Assembly (NCBI GenBank): GCA_003670575.1
Contig: QWRD01000001.1
Location: forward strand, 124,001 to 188,000
Direction of reading: 5' to 3'
Origin: Chloroflexota bacterium
GTDB taxonomy: Bacteria > Chloroflexota > Dehalococcoidia > UBA2979
Length of the DNA stretch: 64,000 bases
Positions within the stretch are counted from its first letter, which is position 1. Each line of letters begins with the position of its first letter. The notes under the pieces were generated by a model. That model was not told the origin of the DNA and did not search any database. It worked only from the letters and a program-made list of their open reading frames with translations. The position numbers and the translations under genes were made by a program. Below are positions 38,532 through 47,189 of this stretch, piece after piece.

Positions 38532-38680
38532 TATTTCAGGTGCTGTGTGTTCCACTCGCACCGATCTCAGTCCGGGCTGGCCGTTCACCCGAGAGGCCGT
38601 GTCGAGCCTGACAGTCCAGTGGCCTAGCCGGGCCCTCGGAGGGAGGCCGTTCGTCGGCAGCGCCGACGCGGAGTGAATGA

Positions 38681-39007
38681 TTGAACCAAGCGAATCAACG
38701 AATCTACGTGGGGAACCTTCCCTTCAGCGCACGTGAGGATGACGTGCGGCAGTTGTTTGCGCAGTACGGCGAGGTAGTCTCGGTCGTGCTTCCGACGGAT
38801 CGAGAGACGGGCCGACCGCGTGGGTTTGGCTTCGTGGAGATGTCTCCGGCGGACGCTCAAAAGGCCATCGACGGGCTGAACGGCAAGGACATGGACGGAC
38901 GCGCCCTGAACGTCAACCAGGCGCGCGAGCGTGAAGAGCGCCCACGTGGTGGTGGCTACGGTGGTGGCGGCTATGGCGGCGGCTACGGAGGTGGTCGCGG
39001 CCGCTAG
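38681..39007 (+). CDS. RRM-type RNA-binding protein with glycine-rich tail
   Basis: This 108-residue protein has one RNA recognition motif with RNP2 IYVGNLPF and RNP1 RGFGFVEM, then a short Arg/Gly/Tyr-rich tail (RGGGYGGGGYGG). It resembles the cold-shock-induced Rbp proteins of cyanobacteria and other bacteria, RNA chaperones. The TTG start is set by homology and by GGAG seven bases upstream; the overlapping ATG at 38677 is in another frame. A perfect terminator hairpin follows. Confidence 0.9.
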   Translation: MNQANQRIYVGNLPFSAREDDVRQLFAQYGEVVSVVLPTDRETGRPRGFGFVEMSPADAQKAIDGLNGKDMDGRALNVNQAREREERPRGGGYGGGGYGGGYGGGRGR

Positions 39008-39074
39008 ACTGCTCGCGGGCTGGCATACTCGGTACTCGGGTGGCCGGTACCCAGCCTGAACCGACACAACGTCG

Positions 39075-39111
39075 ATATGTTGAAGGCCCGGATTCCGGGC
39101 CTTCAACATAT
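39075..39111 (+). terminator. Perfect 17-bp hairpin after the RRM gene
   Basis: ATATGTTGAAGGCCCGG, a three-base ATT loop, and the exact complement. It separates the RRM gene from the riboswitch transcript and works on either strand. Confidence 0.8.
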
Positions 39112-39180
39112 GCCGGACCTTCCGCCGCACGGGTCGCCGGTGCGCCGGCCCGGAGCGGTCCCTGTCCGGTGCCTGGCGCA

Positions 39181-39209
39181 TTGACGTAGGGCGCGCGGTG
39201 AGGAAGGAT
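39181..39209 (+). promoter_or_regulatory. Promoter of the riboswitch-glycosyltransferase unit
   Basis: TTGACG (39181-39186), 17-base spacer, AAGGAT (39204-39209), placing transcription start near 39216, just before the first riboswitch stem. Confidence 0.4.
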
Positions 39210-39224
39210 GGGGCTGTATCGCAG

Positions 39225-39380
39225 GCCCGCCTAATTCTCTGGCTCGCGCCAGAGGGCCGGGGGAACCAGTTCGGGGGCGAATCGCTTGCCGGAAGTGTCC
39301 GCACCAGCGGACCACCGTCCAGGCGAACGGTGCTTCCGCCGTAGCCCGTCAGCTAACCCCGTCGGCGTAGGAAGAACCTC
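39225..39380 (+). ncRNA. Cyclic-di-AMP (ydaO/yuaA-type) riboswitch
   Basis: The leader has the ydaO aptamer elements in order: a hairpin CTCTGGC-TCGC-GCCAGAG (39237-39254), CCGGGGGAACCA (39257-39268), GGGGGCGAATC (39273-39283), a variable arm with stems GTCCGC/GCGGAC and GGAAG/CTTCC, then CCCGTCAGCTAACCCCGTCG and GGCGTAGGAAGA (39345-39375). The block CCGTCAGCTAACC is the most conserved part of this class. The following AGAACC can pair with GGTTCT and CTC with GAG around the start-site GAGGGG (39396-39401), which would hide the ribosome-binding site, so control of translation of the glycosyltransferase is likely. Confidence 0.85.
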
Positions 39381-39408
39381 GCGCATTGGCGCAAAGAGGG
39401 GTTCTCTC

Positions 39409-41316
39409 ATGGCCATTCAGGCGCGCATCCGCGCGACCTCTGCTACCGATGTTGCTGATCGCAACGCGGAGCCGCTGCGGGTTGCTACTCCAGCGGTCGC
39501 CGGCGCATCGCCGGTGCTGGAACGGTTGCTGGCGGTGGTGCCCCTCACCATCACCCTGATGCTGTCCTCCGCGCTGTTCTGGATGCCGCTTGCCCAGGGC
39601 ACAGCAGGTTTCATCGCGGTCGCGCTGACACTCTTCTTCATCTACTGGGCGGTGCGCTCCTACCTGACGCTGCTGGGCTGCATCATCAGCATGCGGCGCA
39701 TCACGCGATGGGGACGGCGCGATTGGCGCGCGGAGTACCTCGACCGATTGGCGTCGCTGTCGCCGACGCAGCGCGCGCAGGCCGAGGCTTGGGATTGGGC
39801 TCGTCACCTCGTCGTCATCCCGAACTACAAGGAGGACGAGTCCGGGCTTCGACGGCTCCTACAGTCGCTTGCGGAGCAGTCCAACCCGCAACAAATGGTC
39901 GTTGTGCTCGCGATGGAGGCGCGCGAGGCGGATGCGCAGCGTAAGGCCACCCACCTGCTGCTGGAGTTCCGTGGACGCTTTGCGGACTGCTTCGCTTCGT
40001 ACCATCCCGCGGACCTCGAAGGTGAAGCGCCCGGCAAGGGCTCCAACGAGGCGTGGGGCGTCCGCCGCGCCTATGAGCGCCTGATCGAGGGTGCTGAGCA
40101 GCCCGCTGCGGAGCTCGCTCGCTACACCGTCACCAGCTGTGACGCCGACTCGATCTTCTCGCCGCACCACTTCGAGGCGTTGAACTTCCTCTTCCTCACC
40201 GCTCCGGATCGCTACCGCACCTTCTGGCAGCCCGCGATTACCAACTCCAACAACATCTGGGACATCCCGGCGCCGCTCCGCATCATGGAGGGTCTGGGAA
40301 GTGTGAACCGTCTCTCCAACCTCACGCTGCCGGTCACCATCCCGTTCCCGACATCGTGCTACACGTTGAGTTGGCAGATGCTCCACCTGGTCGACTACTG
40401 GGACGAGGAAGTGATCCCGGAGGACTGGCACATCTTCCTGAAGTGCTCGTTCGCGCTGGGTGACCGTGTGCGCATGCACTCCATGTACGTCCGCATTGGC
40501 AACGATTGCGTGCTCACGGACGGGTATTTCCGGACGCTGAAGGCGCGCTACCTCCAGACCGTTCGACACGCGTGGGGCTGCGTGGACCTGCCGTACGCAT
40601 GGCGCGGGTTCTGGCGCGGGTTCTCCCGACAGGGCAGCCCGCTCGGCTGGCGCCGGAGTCTCTCATTGGCTTTCTCGGTGACGCATGTCCACTCGCTCTG
40701 GGCTTCGCAGTGGTTCTTTGTCACGCTGGGCGTGACGGTGCCGACCTGGCTCGTCGTGCACGCGCAGGCGCCGATGCCGGAATGGTGGAGCGCGTCGACG
40801 TACTCCATCCCCGGCGTGTCGCTGCACCTGGGGGCGTTCGCGGACCCTGCCCGATGGCTGATCTGGGGCGTCGACGGGCTGTTTGACCCGGTGATGCGGT
40901 TCAGCCTGCCTGGGCTGATCGTGTCCAGTTGCCTGATCCCCCTGGTGGGGCTGGTGGTGTTGGAGTTGCGCGTTCGAGGCGAGCGGCCCGCGCACTTCTC
41001 GAATGTGGCATATGTGCGTCAGTTTCTGACGCTGTTCCTCATGGCGCCGATCACGCTCGTCTGGGGGGCGCTGCCGGCCGTGCAGGCCCAATGGCGGCTC
41101 GCGACCGGCAAGGGGTTGGTCTACCGCGTTGCGGAGAAGGGCACTCGCGAGAGTGTGCGCGCGGCGGCTTCCGGGCCGGTGGCCGTGCCAGGGGGCGCAG
41201 CCGTCGCGAGTGTGGCCGTCACCGCCGCCGACTACCAGGCGATGGTTCGCGCTGGCGTCATGTGCGAGGAGCCGACCCAGCGCGTCACCGTCGAGTCGGA
41301 CGTGTCCATCCTCTAG
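39409..41316 (+). CDS. Membrane glycosyltransferase (GT2 family), c-di-AMP controlled
   Basis: This 635-residue inverting glycosyltransferase has two N-terminal helices (about residues 38-90), a GT-A domain with HLVVIPNYKEDESGL, the metal-binding SCDADSIFSP, PEDWHIFLK (acidic base) and a QxxRW-like TVRHAWG, then four or more C-terminal helices. This layout resembles cellulose/glucan synthases that make and export polysaccharide. GAGGGG lies eight bases before ATG 39409. The c-di-AMP riboswitch in its leader suggests a wall- or osmolarity-related polymer. Its TAG stop shares CTAG with the opposing antiporter gene. Confidence 0.85.
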   Translation: MAIQARIRATSATDVADRNAEPLRVATPAVAGASPVLERLLAVVPLTITLMLSSALFWMPLAQGTAGFIAVALTLFFIYWAVRSYLTLLGCIISMRRITRWGRRDWRAEYLDRLASLSPTQRAQAEAWDWARHLVVIPNYKEDESGLRRLLQSLAEQSNPQQMVVVLAMEAREADAQRKATHLLLEFRGRFADCFASYHPADLEGEAPGKGSNEAWGVRRAYERLIEGAEQPAAELARYTVTSCDADSIFSPHHFEALNFLFLTAPDRYRTFWQPAITNSNNIWDIPAPLRIMEGLGSVNRLSNLTLPVTIPFPTSCYTLSWQMLHLVDYWDEEVIPEDWHIFLKCSFALGDRVRMHSMYVRIGNDCVLTDGYFRTLKARYLQTVRHAWGCVDLPYAWRGFWRGFSRQGSPLGWRRSLSLAFSVTHVHSLWASQWFFVTLGVTVPTWLVVHAQAPMPEWWSASTYSIPGVSLHLGAFADPARWLIWGVDGLFDPVMRFSLPGLIVSSCLIPLVGLVVLELRVRGERPAHFSNVAYVRQFLTLFLMAPITLVWGALPAVQAQWRLATGKGLVYRVAEKGTRESVRAAASGPVAVPGGAAVASVAVTAADYQAMVRAGVMCEEPTQRVTVESDVSIL

Positions 41317-42605
41317 GTTCCGTGACGTCCGGCGGCTGGTTCGGCGCCCGCGCCGCCCGGGTGTCGGATCGCCTCGCGGGCGGCGTGGAACAACGTGCGG
41401 ACGTTCTCCCGTTGGCTCACCAGCAAGATGACCGACAGCACCACGTATACCGCTGACATCGCGAGCCTGAACTCCCGGTTCGGGATCAGGAACGAAACCA
41501 GGAAGAGCGCGCCCAAGGCCGTCGCCTCCCGCCAGGTGAACGTCAGACTGGACACCATCGACACCGCAAACAGTGATTGCGCCGCGGTCAGCAGCACTTC
41601 CTCCGTCTGTCGAGCATCCAGCGGGAGCCCGTGGATCCCGCCAGCGGAGAGGCCGAAGGCGATCGCCAGCCCGCCGACCAGCAGCGTCCACTGGTTCAAC
41701 GTGGAGGACATCAGCGCGCCCAGCGCCATCGACGCGCGGCCTCGGTAGGCCATGATCCCGGCGAACAGAAACTCCGGAGCCTCCGAGGCGAGCGGCGCGA
41801 GCCACTGCACCAGCAGGAACTCATCCAACCCCAGTTGCACGCCCGTGTGCACCAGTCCGTCTGCGAACTGCTCCGCCGACACGAGGATCGCCGTCGCCGC
41901 GTAAAGGAACAGGCCCACGACGATGGTGCGCCGCCGACCGTTCGGCAGGGTGCCGATCGCGCGCGCTGGCCCAATCAGTTCCGGCTCCTCCGTGGGAGCC
42001 CGTCCGATGATGATCACGTACACGATGAACAGAGCGCCCAGTATCGCCGCATCCACCAGCGAGAGCGCACCCTTCAGCGGCAGGATGAACGCGTACAACG
42101 TCGCGACGGCGAGTGCGATCACCTCGACAGCGTGGCCGTGCTCCAGCTGTAGCACGCGACTCCGCGTGCGCAGCCAGTACAGGCCGAAGACGAATGGCCA
42201 CGCTGCGCCGATGATGAGGCGGTTGCCGCCCGTCATGTTCGCGATCGCGAACGGTGCGAAGTGCGGATCCTGTCCCGCCTTCCACGCGAAGGTCATGTCC
42301 ACCGCGTACTCCGGCAGCACCGCCACCAGCGCAACGAACGCCACGGCCAGACTCTGCGGGATGTCGACCTCGGAGGCCTCTGCCGCCCACGCCAGCAGGA
42401 ACGCCGCTGAGACGATCGCCAGGCCTTAGATCGCCGTATCCATCGGGATGTTGATGTGGATGCCGCCCAGCCGGAGGACGAGCGCCGGGACTGCGAGCGC
42501 CGCGGCCGCCAGGATGAAGAGCACGTTCTGCACTGGCGTTCCCCCGTCGATCAGTGTGCCGCGAGGTGCGGCCGATTCAGATGTTGCCTGGCTCATCGTG
42601 CGCAT
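41313..42605 (-). pseudogene. CaCA-type sodium/calcium antiporter with in-frame TAA
   Basis: The long part (from 42344) is a ten-helix-type cation antiporter with VLPEYAVDMTFAWKAG in repeat one and LAPLASEAPEFLFAG in repeat two, the alpha-repeat glutamates of the Ca2+:cation antiporter family. The same frame upstream reads the missing first helices (from ATG 42605 or 42596: NVLFILAAAALAVPALVL, then NIPMDTAI), a TAA at 42426-42428, then GLAIVSAAFLLAWAAEASEVDIPQSLAV directly into the annotated part. One stop codon thus splits an otherwise complete gene after about 59 residues. Whether a restart gives any product is unknown. Confidence 0.75.
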
Positions 42606-42693
42606 CAGGAACCCGAATGGTCGCGCACGAGCGCGCACCCGGCGATGCTGCGATGCATGGTACCGCCTGTGATTGTCTGGAAGGAGCCTTGAC

Positions 42694-42990
42694 GTGCTCG
42701 TTGCGTTCTCTGTGACCCCCATCGGCACTGCGTCGGCGTCCGTGAGTGGCGCGGTTGCAGCCGCCGTGCGCGTCGTTCGCGAGTCGGGCCTACCGAATCG
42801 CACGGATGCGATGTTCACCACCATCGAGGGTGAGTGGGATGAGGTGATGGCCGTTGTCCGCAACGCCATGTTGGCGGCCGGACAGGGTGCCGAGCGTGTG
42901 AGTCTGGTGCTGAAGGCCGACGATCGCCCCGGCGTCACCGGTACCATGGAATCCAAGGTGCGCGCGGTGGAGGAGCATCTGCTCCGGTAG
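42694..42990 (+). CDS. MTH1187/YkoF-like (DUF77) protein
   Basis: This 98-residue ferredoxin-like protein starts [11 protein letters not shown] and has [16 protein letters not shown], then [12 protein letters not shown] near the end, the DUF77/thiamine-binding MTH1187 pattern. Relatives bind thiamine or its pyrimidine part. AAGGAG seven bases before GTG 42694 sets the start. It is divergent from the antiporter gene; no thiamine gene is near. Confidence 0.85.
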   Translation: MLVAFSVTPIGTASASVSGAVAAAVRVVRESGLPNRTDAMFTTIEGEWDEVMAVVRNAMLAAGQGAERVSLVLKADDRPGVTGTMESKVRAVEEHLLR

Positions 42991-43054
42991 GCCACATCGG
43001 CTCGCAGCCGCTCAGCGCCGCGATGCCGTTCACGCATCGGTTGGCCGCGCGTGC

Positions 43055-44035
43055 CTACTGGTAGATGACAAGGTCAGGGACGCGCGGCAGTGCCATGAGC
43101 TGGTCTGCCGTCAGCAACGGCGCGTCCCAGTCGTAGAACAGTTTGATCGCCGGTCGCTGTGAGTATGCGGCCATCGCGTACGCCTCGTAGTTTGAGAGCT
43201 TCGCCGACTGACCGCCCCAGCCGTCCATGTCGACGATCCGCGTGACCTCCGGAAGGTCGATGTACGCGTCGGTGCTGGTCAGCATGTCCTCGCGGAACTG
43301 GTGCAGCACCAGGGTCTTTGGCGGAATCTGCTCCTGACGCACCAGCGACGCGAGGTAGCGTTGCACTGGGTTCACCTGCGCGGCGTCCAGGCTGCCGATG
43401 GTGTCACCAGGTACCCCGCCCTTCGCCTGCATCGCGAACTCCGGGTCCAACGCCAGGTGCACGAACGACTCGCGTAGAAACGGTTCCAGCTGCCGCACTT
43501 CCGCGAGCGGGTCCGCCATCCCTAGCTGGACATCCAGTATGAGCTCCAGTCCATGCGTCCGGGCCGCCTCGACGTATCGGCTGATGGTCTCCGATCCCAC
43601 CCTGCCGAGGTATGAGCCGTCTGACATCGGGCTCGGTTGTGCGACGGCGGTGATCAGATGCAGGACGCCCACGGCCCCGCGGTCGCCGTTGACGGCGTCC
43701 CACTGCGCGGCCATCCGCATCACCTCCCGGGCCGCGTCGTCCGCGGAGTACGACCCCAACGCGCCCATGCTTGGCGTGTCGGCGCAGCCATACAGCGCGA
43801 TCGCTTGCATGCCGTCGTAGAAGGGGCGCGTGGGGCCGATCAGGGCGCGGGCAGGTGGGTTGGGGTTGGATGGGGTTGGGGCCCTGACCGCCTCGATGAT
43901 GACGGCGTTGCCGGACTCGGCACTGGCATGGGACAGACCGGCCAGCGGGATCCTCGCCAGTGCTGCGCTCGTCGCCCCGGGGAGAAGCACGGCGGCGAGC
44001 AGCAGCAGGGCGAGACGTTCGGACAGCCGAGGCAT
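43055..44035 (-). CDS. Secreted TIM-barrel-like protein of unknown function
   Basis: This 326-residue precursor has a signal peptide (residues 8-28, LLLLAAVLLPGATSAALA). The mature part has IALYGCADTPSMGALG, VLHLITAVAQPS, THGLELILDVQLG, FVHLALDPEFAM, ID-poor VNPVQRYLASL, KTLVLHQFREDML, VTRIVDMDGWGG and a final FYDWDAPLLTADQLMAL, repeated strand-then-helix units of a glycoside-hydrolase-like barrel. I know similar proteins from actinobacteria, annotated only as hypothetical or lipoproteins; conserved Asp/Glu/His at strand ends suggest an enzyme acting on cell-surface carbohydrate, unproven. Confidence 0.6.
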   Translation of the reverse strand: MPRLSERLALLLLAAVLLPGATSAALARIPLAGLSHASAESGNAVIIEAVRAPTPSNPNPPARALIGPTRPFYDGMQAIALYGCADTPSMGALGSYSADDAAREVMRMAAQWDAVNGDRGAVGVLHLITAVAQPSPMSDGSYLGRVGSETISRYVEAARTHGLELILDVQLGMADPLAEVRQLEPFLRESFVHLALDPEFAMQAKGGVPGDTIGSLDAAQVNPVQRYLASLVRQEQIPPKTLVLHQFREDMLTSTDAYIDLPEVTRIVDMDGWGGQSAKLSNYEAYAMAAYSQRPAIKLFYDWDAPLLTADQLMALPRVPDLVIYQ

Positions 44036-44171
44036 GCCGCGACCCCATTCCCCGATATTCCACCGCAGTTGTGAACAATAGTGGAACTACACACCTGAGT
44101 AAACCCCTCATCCTTTTGTTACCAACAGTCGCCGCCACGCCCCCCGCTGCACTCAGCACCAAACCCGGTCG

Positions 44172-44177
44172 TATCAT
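44172..44177 (+). promoter_or_regulatory. Leaderless promoter of the DehI-like gene
   Basis: TATCAT, six bases, then ATG 44184; no ribosome-binding site. Confidence 0.55.
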
Positions 44178-44183
44178 CGAACC

Positions 44184-44999
44184 ATGCGCGACATCGTCGA
44201 TGACCCGGTGGCGAGGGGATTGCGTTCCCCGTATCTGCCGACGCCGTTGCTTCGGATCGTCGATGGCGGCTACCTGCATGCGGTATGGACGCAGCTGGAG
44301 CCTTCGGTGGAGACGGACGGGTTCATTGAGAGCGCGCGCTACATGGCGGACATGGCGCTGGACGCCGTGCTCCAGCAGTACGAGCCGGTGAGCGACCGCG
44401 CCGAATTGCTCCGCGTGGGACTGTCCACGGATGAGCTCGATGCCGTCGCGTCGACGCTGGATACGCTGCAACTGGTGCAGCCGCAGCTGTTGCTGGTGCT
44501 CGCTGCGCTTGCGGAGGCGCGGAACGCCTCCAGCGTCGGCGGCGGCGGTCGACCAGCGCCGCGCGCGTCAACCGATCGAGAGCGCGCGCACCTCCGGGGA
44601 CGGTTGCTGCTCGCACCACCGACTCAGGCTCCGCTCCCGGCAATCGCCACGGCGCTCGGGGCGGTCGAGGCGCCTGACCTCTACCGCGCCATTGCGCCGT
44701 GGCCTGCGTACCTCGATGCAACATGGGCGGAGCTGCAGCACCTCGATGCCTTGCCCCTGCTGCGCGACCGAGCACGTGGCTTGTACTACTACGCCCGCGA
44801 CGCTGCTCGCTTCCTTGCTCGCCCGCTGCGCGCGAACCGGGAGGCGCTGGCCGCTGCCGGTGTGCCGGATGCCGCTCGCCTCGCCGCCGAGTCGACGATC
44901 GACGAGGCGTTACCGCTGACCGCCACGATGCTCGTCCATTGCTCCGCGATGCGCGTCGCGCTGGGCATCACCGCGCCCGAGGTGGCGGGCCGAGGGTAG
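44184..44999 (+). CDS. DehI-like (halocarboxylic acid dehalogenase family) protein
   Basis: This 271-residue protein is mostly alpha-helical with an internal pseudo-repeat: GGYLHAVWTQLEP in the first half and WPAYLDATWAELQ in the second, which matches the two-fold repeat of DehI 2-haloacid dehalogenases. Many proteins so annotated in genomes lack tested dehalogenase activity. No transporter or other haloacid gene is near. It is a leaderless single gene. Confidence 0.6.
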   Translation: MRDIVDDPVARGLRSPYLPTPLLRIVDGGYLHAVWTQLEPSVETDGFIESARYMADMALDAVLQQYEPVSDRAELLRVGLSTDELDAVASTLDTLQLVQPQLLLVLAALAEARNASSVGGGGRPAPRASTDRERAHLRGRLLLAPPTQAPLPAIATALGAVEAPDLYRAIAPWPAYLDATWAELQHLDALPLLRDRARGLYYYARDAARFLARPLRANREALAAAGVPDAARLAAESTIDEALPLTATMLVHCSAMRVALGITAPEVAGRG

Positions 45000-45089
45000 G
45001 ACGCCGCGAGCAGACGATGGCGGATCCTCCCGGCATCGCCACCGCTACAATCGATGGCGAGGAGGCGTCCCTCGCCGGGGCGCGCGCGC

Positions 45090-45842
45090 ATGCTGGACAG
45101 ACTTGCTAACGCGTGGGCACCCGAAGACCGCTTCGTCCCTGAAGCGTTGCGCGAGTCCTCGATCGTCGGCATGCAGCTGCTCTACGACTCCTCGAATTAC
45201 GTCTACCTTGTCGCGATGGAGCACCCGGTGCACGGCTCCGGTGTCGGTGTCTACAAGCCCGCCGCGGGCGCGCAGCCGCTGTCCGATTTCGACTACACCA
45301 CGCTGCACCGGCGAGAGGTCGCCGCGTACGAGCTGTCTGTGCTGTTGGGTTGGCGCTTTGTGCCGCCAGTTGTGGAGCGCGAGGGGCCGCAGGGCATCGG
45401 CTCGGTGCAACTCTTCATCGCGCATGAGGCGGAGCAGCACTACTTCAACCTCCGCGACGATCCGCAGTACCACGCGCAGTTCCAACGCATCGTGGCGTTC
45501 GACCTGATCGCGAACAACGCGGACCGTAAGGGCGGGCACCTGCTGCGCGATGCCGCCGGACAGATTTGGGGCATCGACAACGCGCTGTGCTTTCATCGCC
45601 AGGAGAAGATGCGCACCGTGATCTGGGACTTCGCCGGCGTGACGCTGGACGAGGCGTGGGTGGCGGACATGCAACGGGCGCGCGACAGCCTCGCGGCCGC
45701 CGACGAGGCGTCGCAGCCACTGCGTGCGCTGCTCTCGCGTGGCGAAGTGGCCGCATTGGTCGAGCGCTGTGATGCGTTGATCGCGTACCCGGTGCTGCCG
45801 GAGATGTACCCGTGGCGGTGCGTGCCCTGGCCGTTGCTGTAG
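45090..45842 (+). CDS. SCO1664-family protein (kinase-like fold)
   Basis: This 250-residue protein has SSNYVYLVAMEH, GVGVYKPAAGAQPLSDF, REVAAYELSVLLGWRFVPP and IVAFDLIANNADRKGGHLL with IWGIDNALCFH, the pattern of the SCO1664 family, related to phosphatidylinositol 3/4-kinase-like folds; the NNADRKGGH and GIDN segments correspond to catalytic and metal-binding loops. Substrate unknown. ATG 45090 is where homology begins; a TACAAT at 45046-45051 is its likely -10 and the in-frame ATG at 45054 lies too close to it. Confidence 0.85.
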   Translation: MLDRLANAWAPEDRFVPEALRESSIVGMQLLYDSSNYVYLVAMEHPVHGSGVGVYKPAAGAQPLSDFDYTTLHRREVAAYELSVLLGWRFVPPVVEREGPQGIGSVQLFIAHEAEQHYFNLRDDPQYHAQFQRIVAFDLIANNADRKGGHLLRDAAGQIWGIDNALCFHRQEKMRTVIWDFAGVTLDEAWVADMQRARDSLAAADEASQPLRALLSRGEVAALVERCDALIAYPVLPEMYPWRCVPWPLL

Positions 45843-45856
45843 CGTCCCCGTGGCGG

Positions 45857-46768
45857 CTACAGCCAGCGATTCGCCAGCCTTCGCAGCCGTCCGCGCAATC
45901 GCCAGCGCCAGTCGCGCTGGAACTCGAGGCTTGGCGCGATGCCCTCCGGCGACCCGATGGCGAGTGGGCGCTTCCAGTCGCGCACGCTGGGCGCACGTCC
46001 CGCTGTCACGGTCGTCGGCGCCTCGAATCGCTCCAGCGGTACCCAGCGGTTGCCGTCGTGCATCCACGCTTCCAGGCCGGCCGCGCGGATCAGTACGACG
46101 CCAGCCGCCACGTCCCACACCCAGGGGGCCCAGAACATCCCGGAGATGAAGATCCCCGCCGCCACGAATGCACACTCGATCGCCGTTGAGCCGGTGACGC
46201 GGGTGTCCCAGGGCTGGCGGCGACCTGGCAACCCGCCGGGCCGTGCGGCCAATCGGCGCTGCACACCCACGCTCGGACGAGCGGCGGGCACCGGGCGACC
46301 CTCGAACAGCAGCGGGCCGCCGAGGTGCGCGTGGTACACGCCGGTGCGCAGCTCGTGCCCGGTGGAGCACCAGATCGCGCCGACGATTGGCACCCCGCGA
46401 TGCAGCACGCCGATGGAAGCACAGAACAGCGGGTAGCCGTTGATGAAGTTGGTGGTGCCGTCCACCGGGTCGATGACCCAGACGTACTCATGCGTCGGGT
46501 CTGGGTGGACGTCCATCTCCTCACCGATGATGCCGTGGGCGGGGTACCGCTCTCCGACCCGCGATCGGATCAGCGCTTCCACCGCGCGATCCACCTCCGA
46601 GACGGGGTTGGCGTGATCGTCGGTGCGACCGCCCTCGGACGGCTTGTACTCCACGATGATCGCGCTACTGAGCGTGTTCATGATCTCCGCGCCCGCCAGT
46701 CGGGCGAGCTCCACGGCCAACTCCTCGATCTCCACGAGCACTGCTGGCGATGGGATGGCGTCGTTCAT
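45857..46768 (-). CDS. Inositol monophosphatase family protein
   Basis: This 303-residue phosphatase has the motifs IIGEEMDVHPD (GEE), WVIDPVDGTTNFINGYPLF (DPxDGT) and WVWDVAAGVVLIRAAG (WDxAAG), the metal and substrate sites of inositol-1-monophosphatase-like enzymes. Substrate could be inositol, histidinol or NADP-type phosphates. GGAGCAGGT directly precedes ATG 46768; a minus-strand TATGCT (46815-46810) is the likely -10. It shares an 83-base divergent region with the next small gene. Confidence 0.9.
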   Translation of the reverse strand: MNDAIPSPAVLVEIEELAVELARLAGAEIMNTLSSAIIVEYKPSEGGRTDDHANPVSEVDRAVEALIRSRVGERYPAHGIIGEEMDVHPDPTHEYVWVIDPVDGTTNFINGYPLFCASIGVLHRGVPIVGAIWCSTGHELRTGVYHAHLGGPLLFEGRPVPAARPSVGVQRRLAARPGGLPGRRQPWDTRVTGSTAIECAFVAAGIFISGMFWAPWVWDVAAGVVLIRAAGLEAWMHDGNRWVPLERFEAPTTVTAGRAPSVRDWKRPLAIGSPEGIAPSLEFQRDWRWRLRGRLRRLANRWL

Positions 46769-46839
46769 ACCTGCTCCGATGCGCTGCACTTCTGGCGCTC
46801 GATGTTGCGAGCATAGCCGCTGCGCACGTGAGTAGTCGT

Positions 46840-46845
46840 TATCCT
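46840..46845 (+). promoter_or_regulatory. Leaderless promoter of the small membrane-protein gene
   Basis: TATCCT, six bases, then ATG 46852; set back-to-back with the minus-strand TATGCT of the phosphatase gene. Confidence 0.55.
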
Positions 46846-46851
46846 ATGCGC

Positions 46852-47031
46852 ATGGCAGATGACGGATGGCGAGAATCCAGCGAGGGTGACCTGGACCCGG
46901 ATCTGACCGAGGAAGCCGGGTACATGGGTTGGGAGCCGCCTCAGCGCGGTGGCTGGCGGATTGTCCAGCGCGTCGTGGTCGTACTGGTGCTTGTCGTGCT
47001 GATCGGCGGCGCGCTGCTCGTGCTGCGCTAG
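46852..47031 (+). CDS. 59-residue single-pass membrane protein
   Basis: An acidic N-terminus (SSEGDLDPDLTEE) is followed by one hydrophobic helix (residues about 40-58, VVVVLVLVVLIGGALLVL). ATG 46852 fits the leaderless promoter. No known family is recognised; a small regulatory or accessory membrane peptide is a guess. Confidence 0.65.
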   Translation: MADDGWRESSEGDLDPDLTEEAGYMGWEPPQRGGWRIVQRVVVVLVLVVLIGGALLVLR

Positions 47032-47189
47032 GATCGCCATCCCGCTCGTAATTGACGAAACGCTGACGGTCGGCATACGTTCCTCTCACGCTTGAGCATC
47101 TCGCCGCTCGCCCCGCTCTGTAGCGAGGTAGGGGCTGGTGGTCGCGCTGCGGGGCGTCGCAATGGGCCGAGCGTGGTGGCGCCATTGCG

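Noticed and set aside
42606-42693. TPP riboswitch ahead of the DUF77 gene
   Set aside because: The gap is only 88 bases and lacks the conserved CTGAGA and ACCTGATC-type elements.
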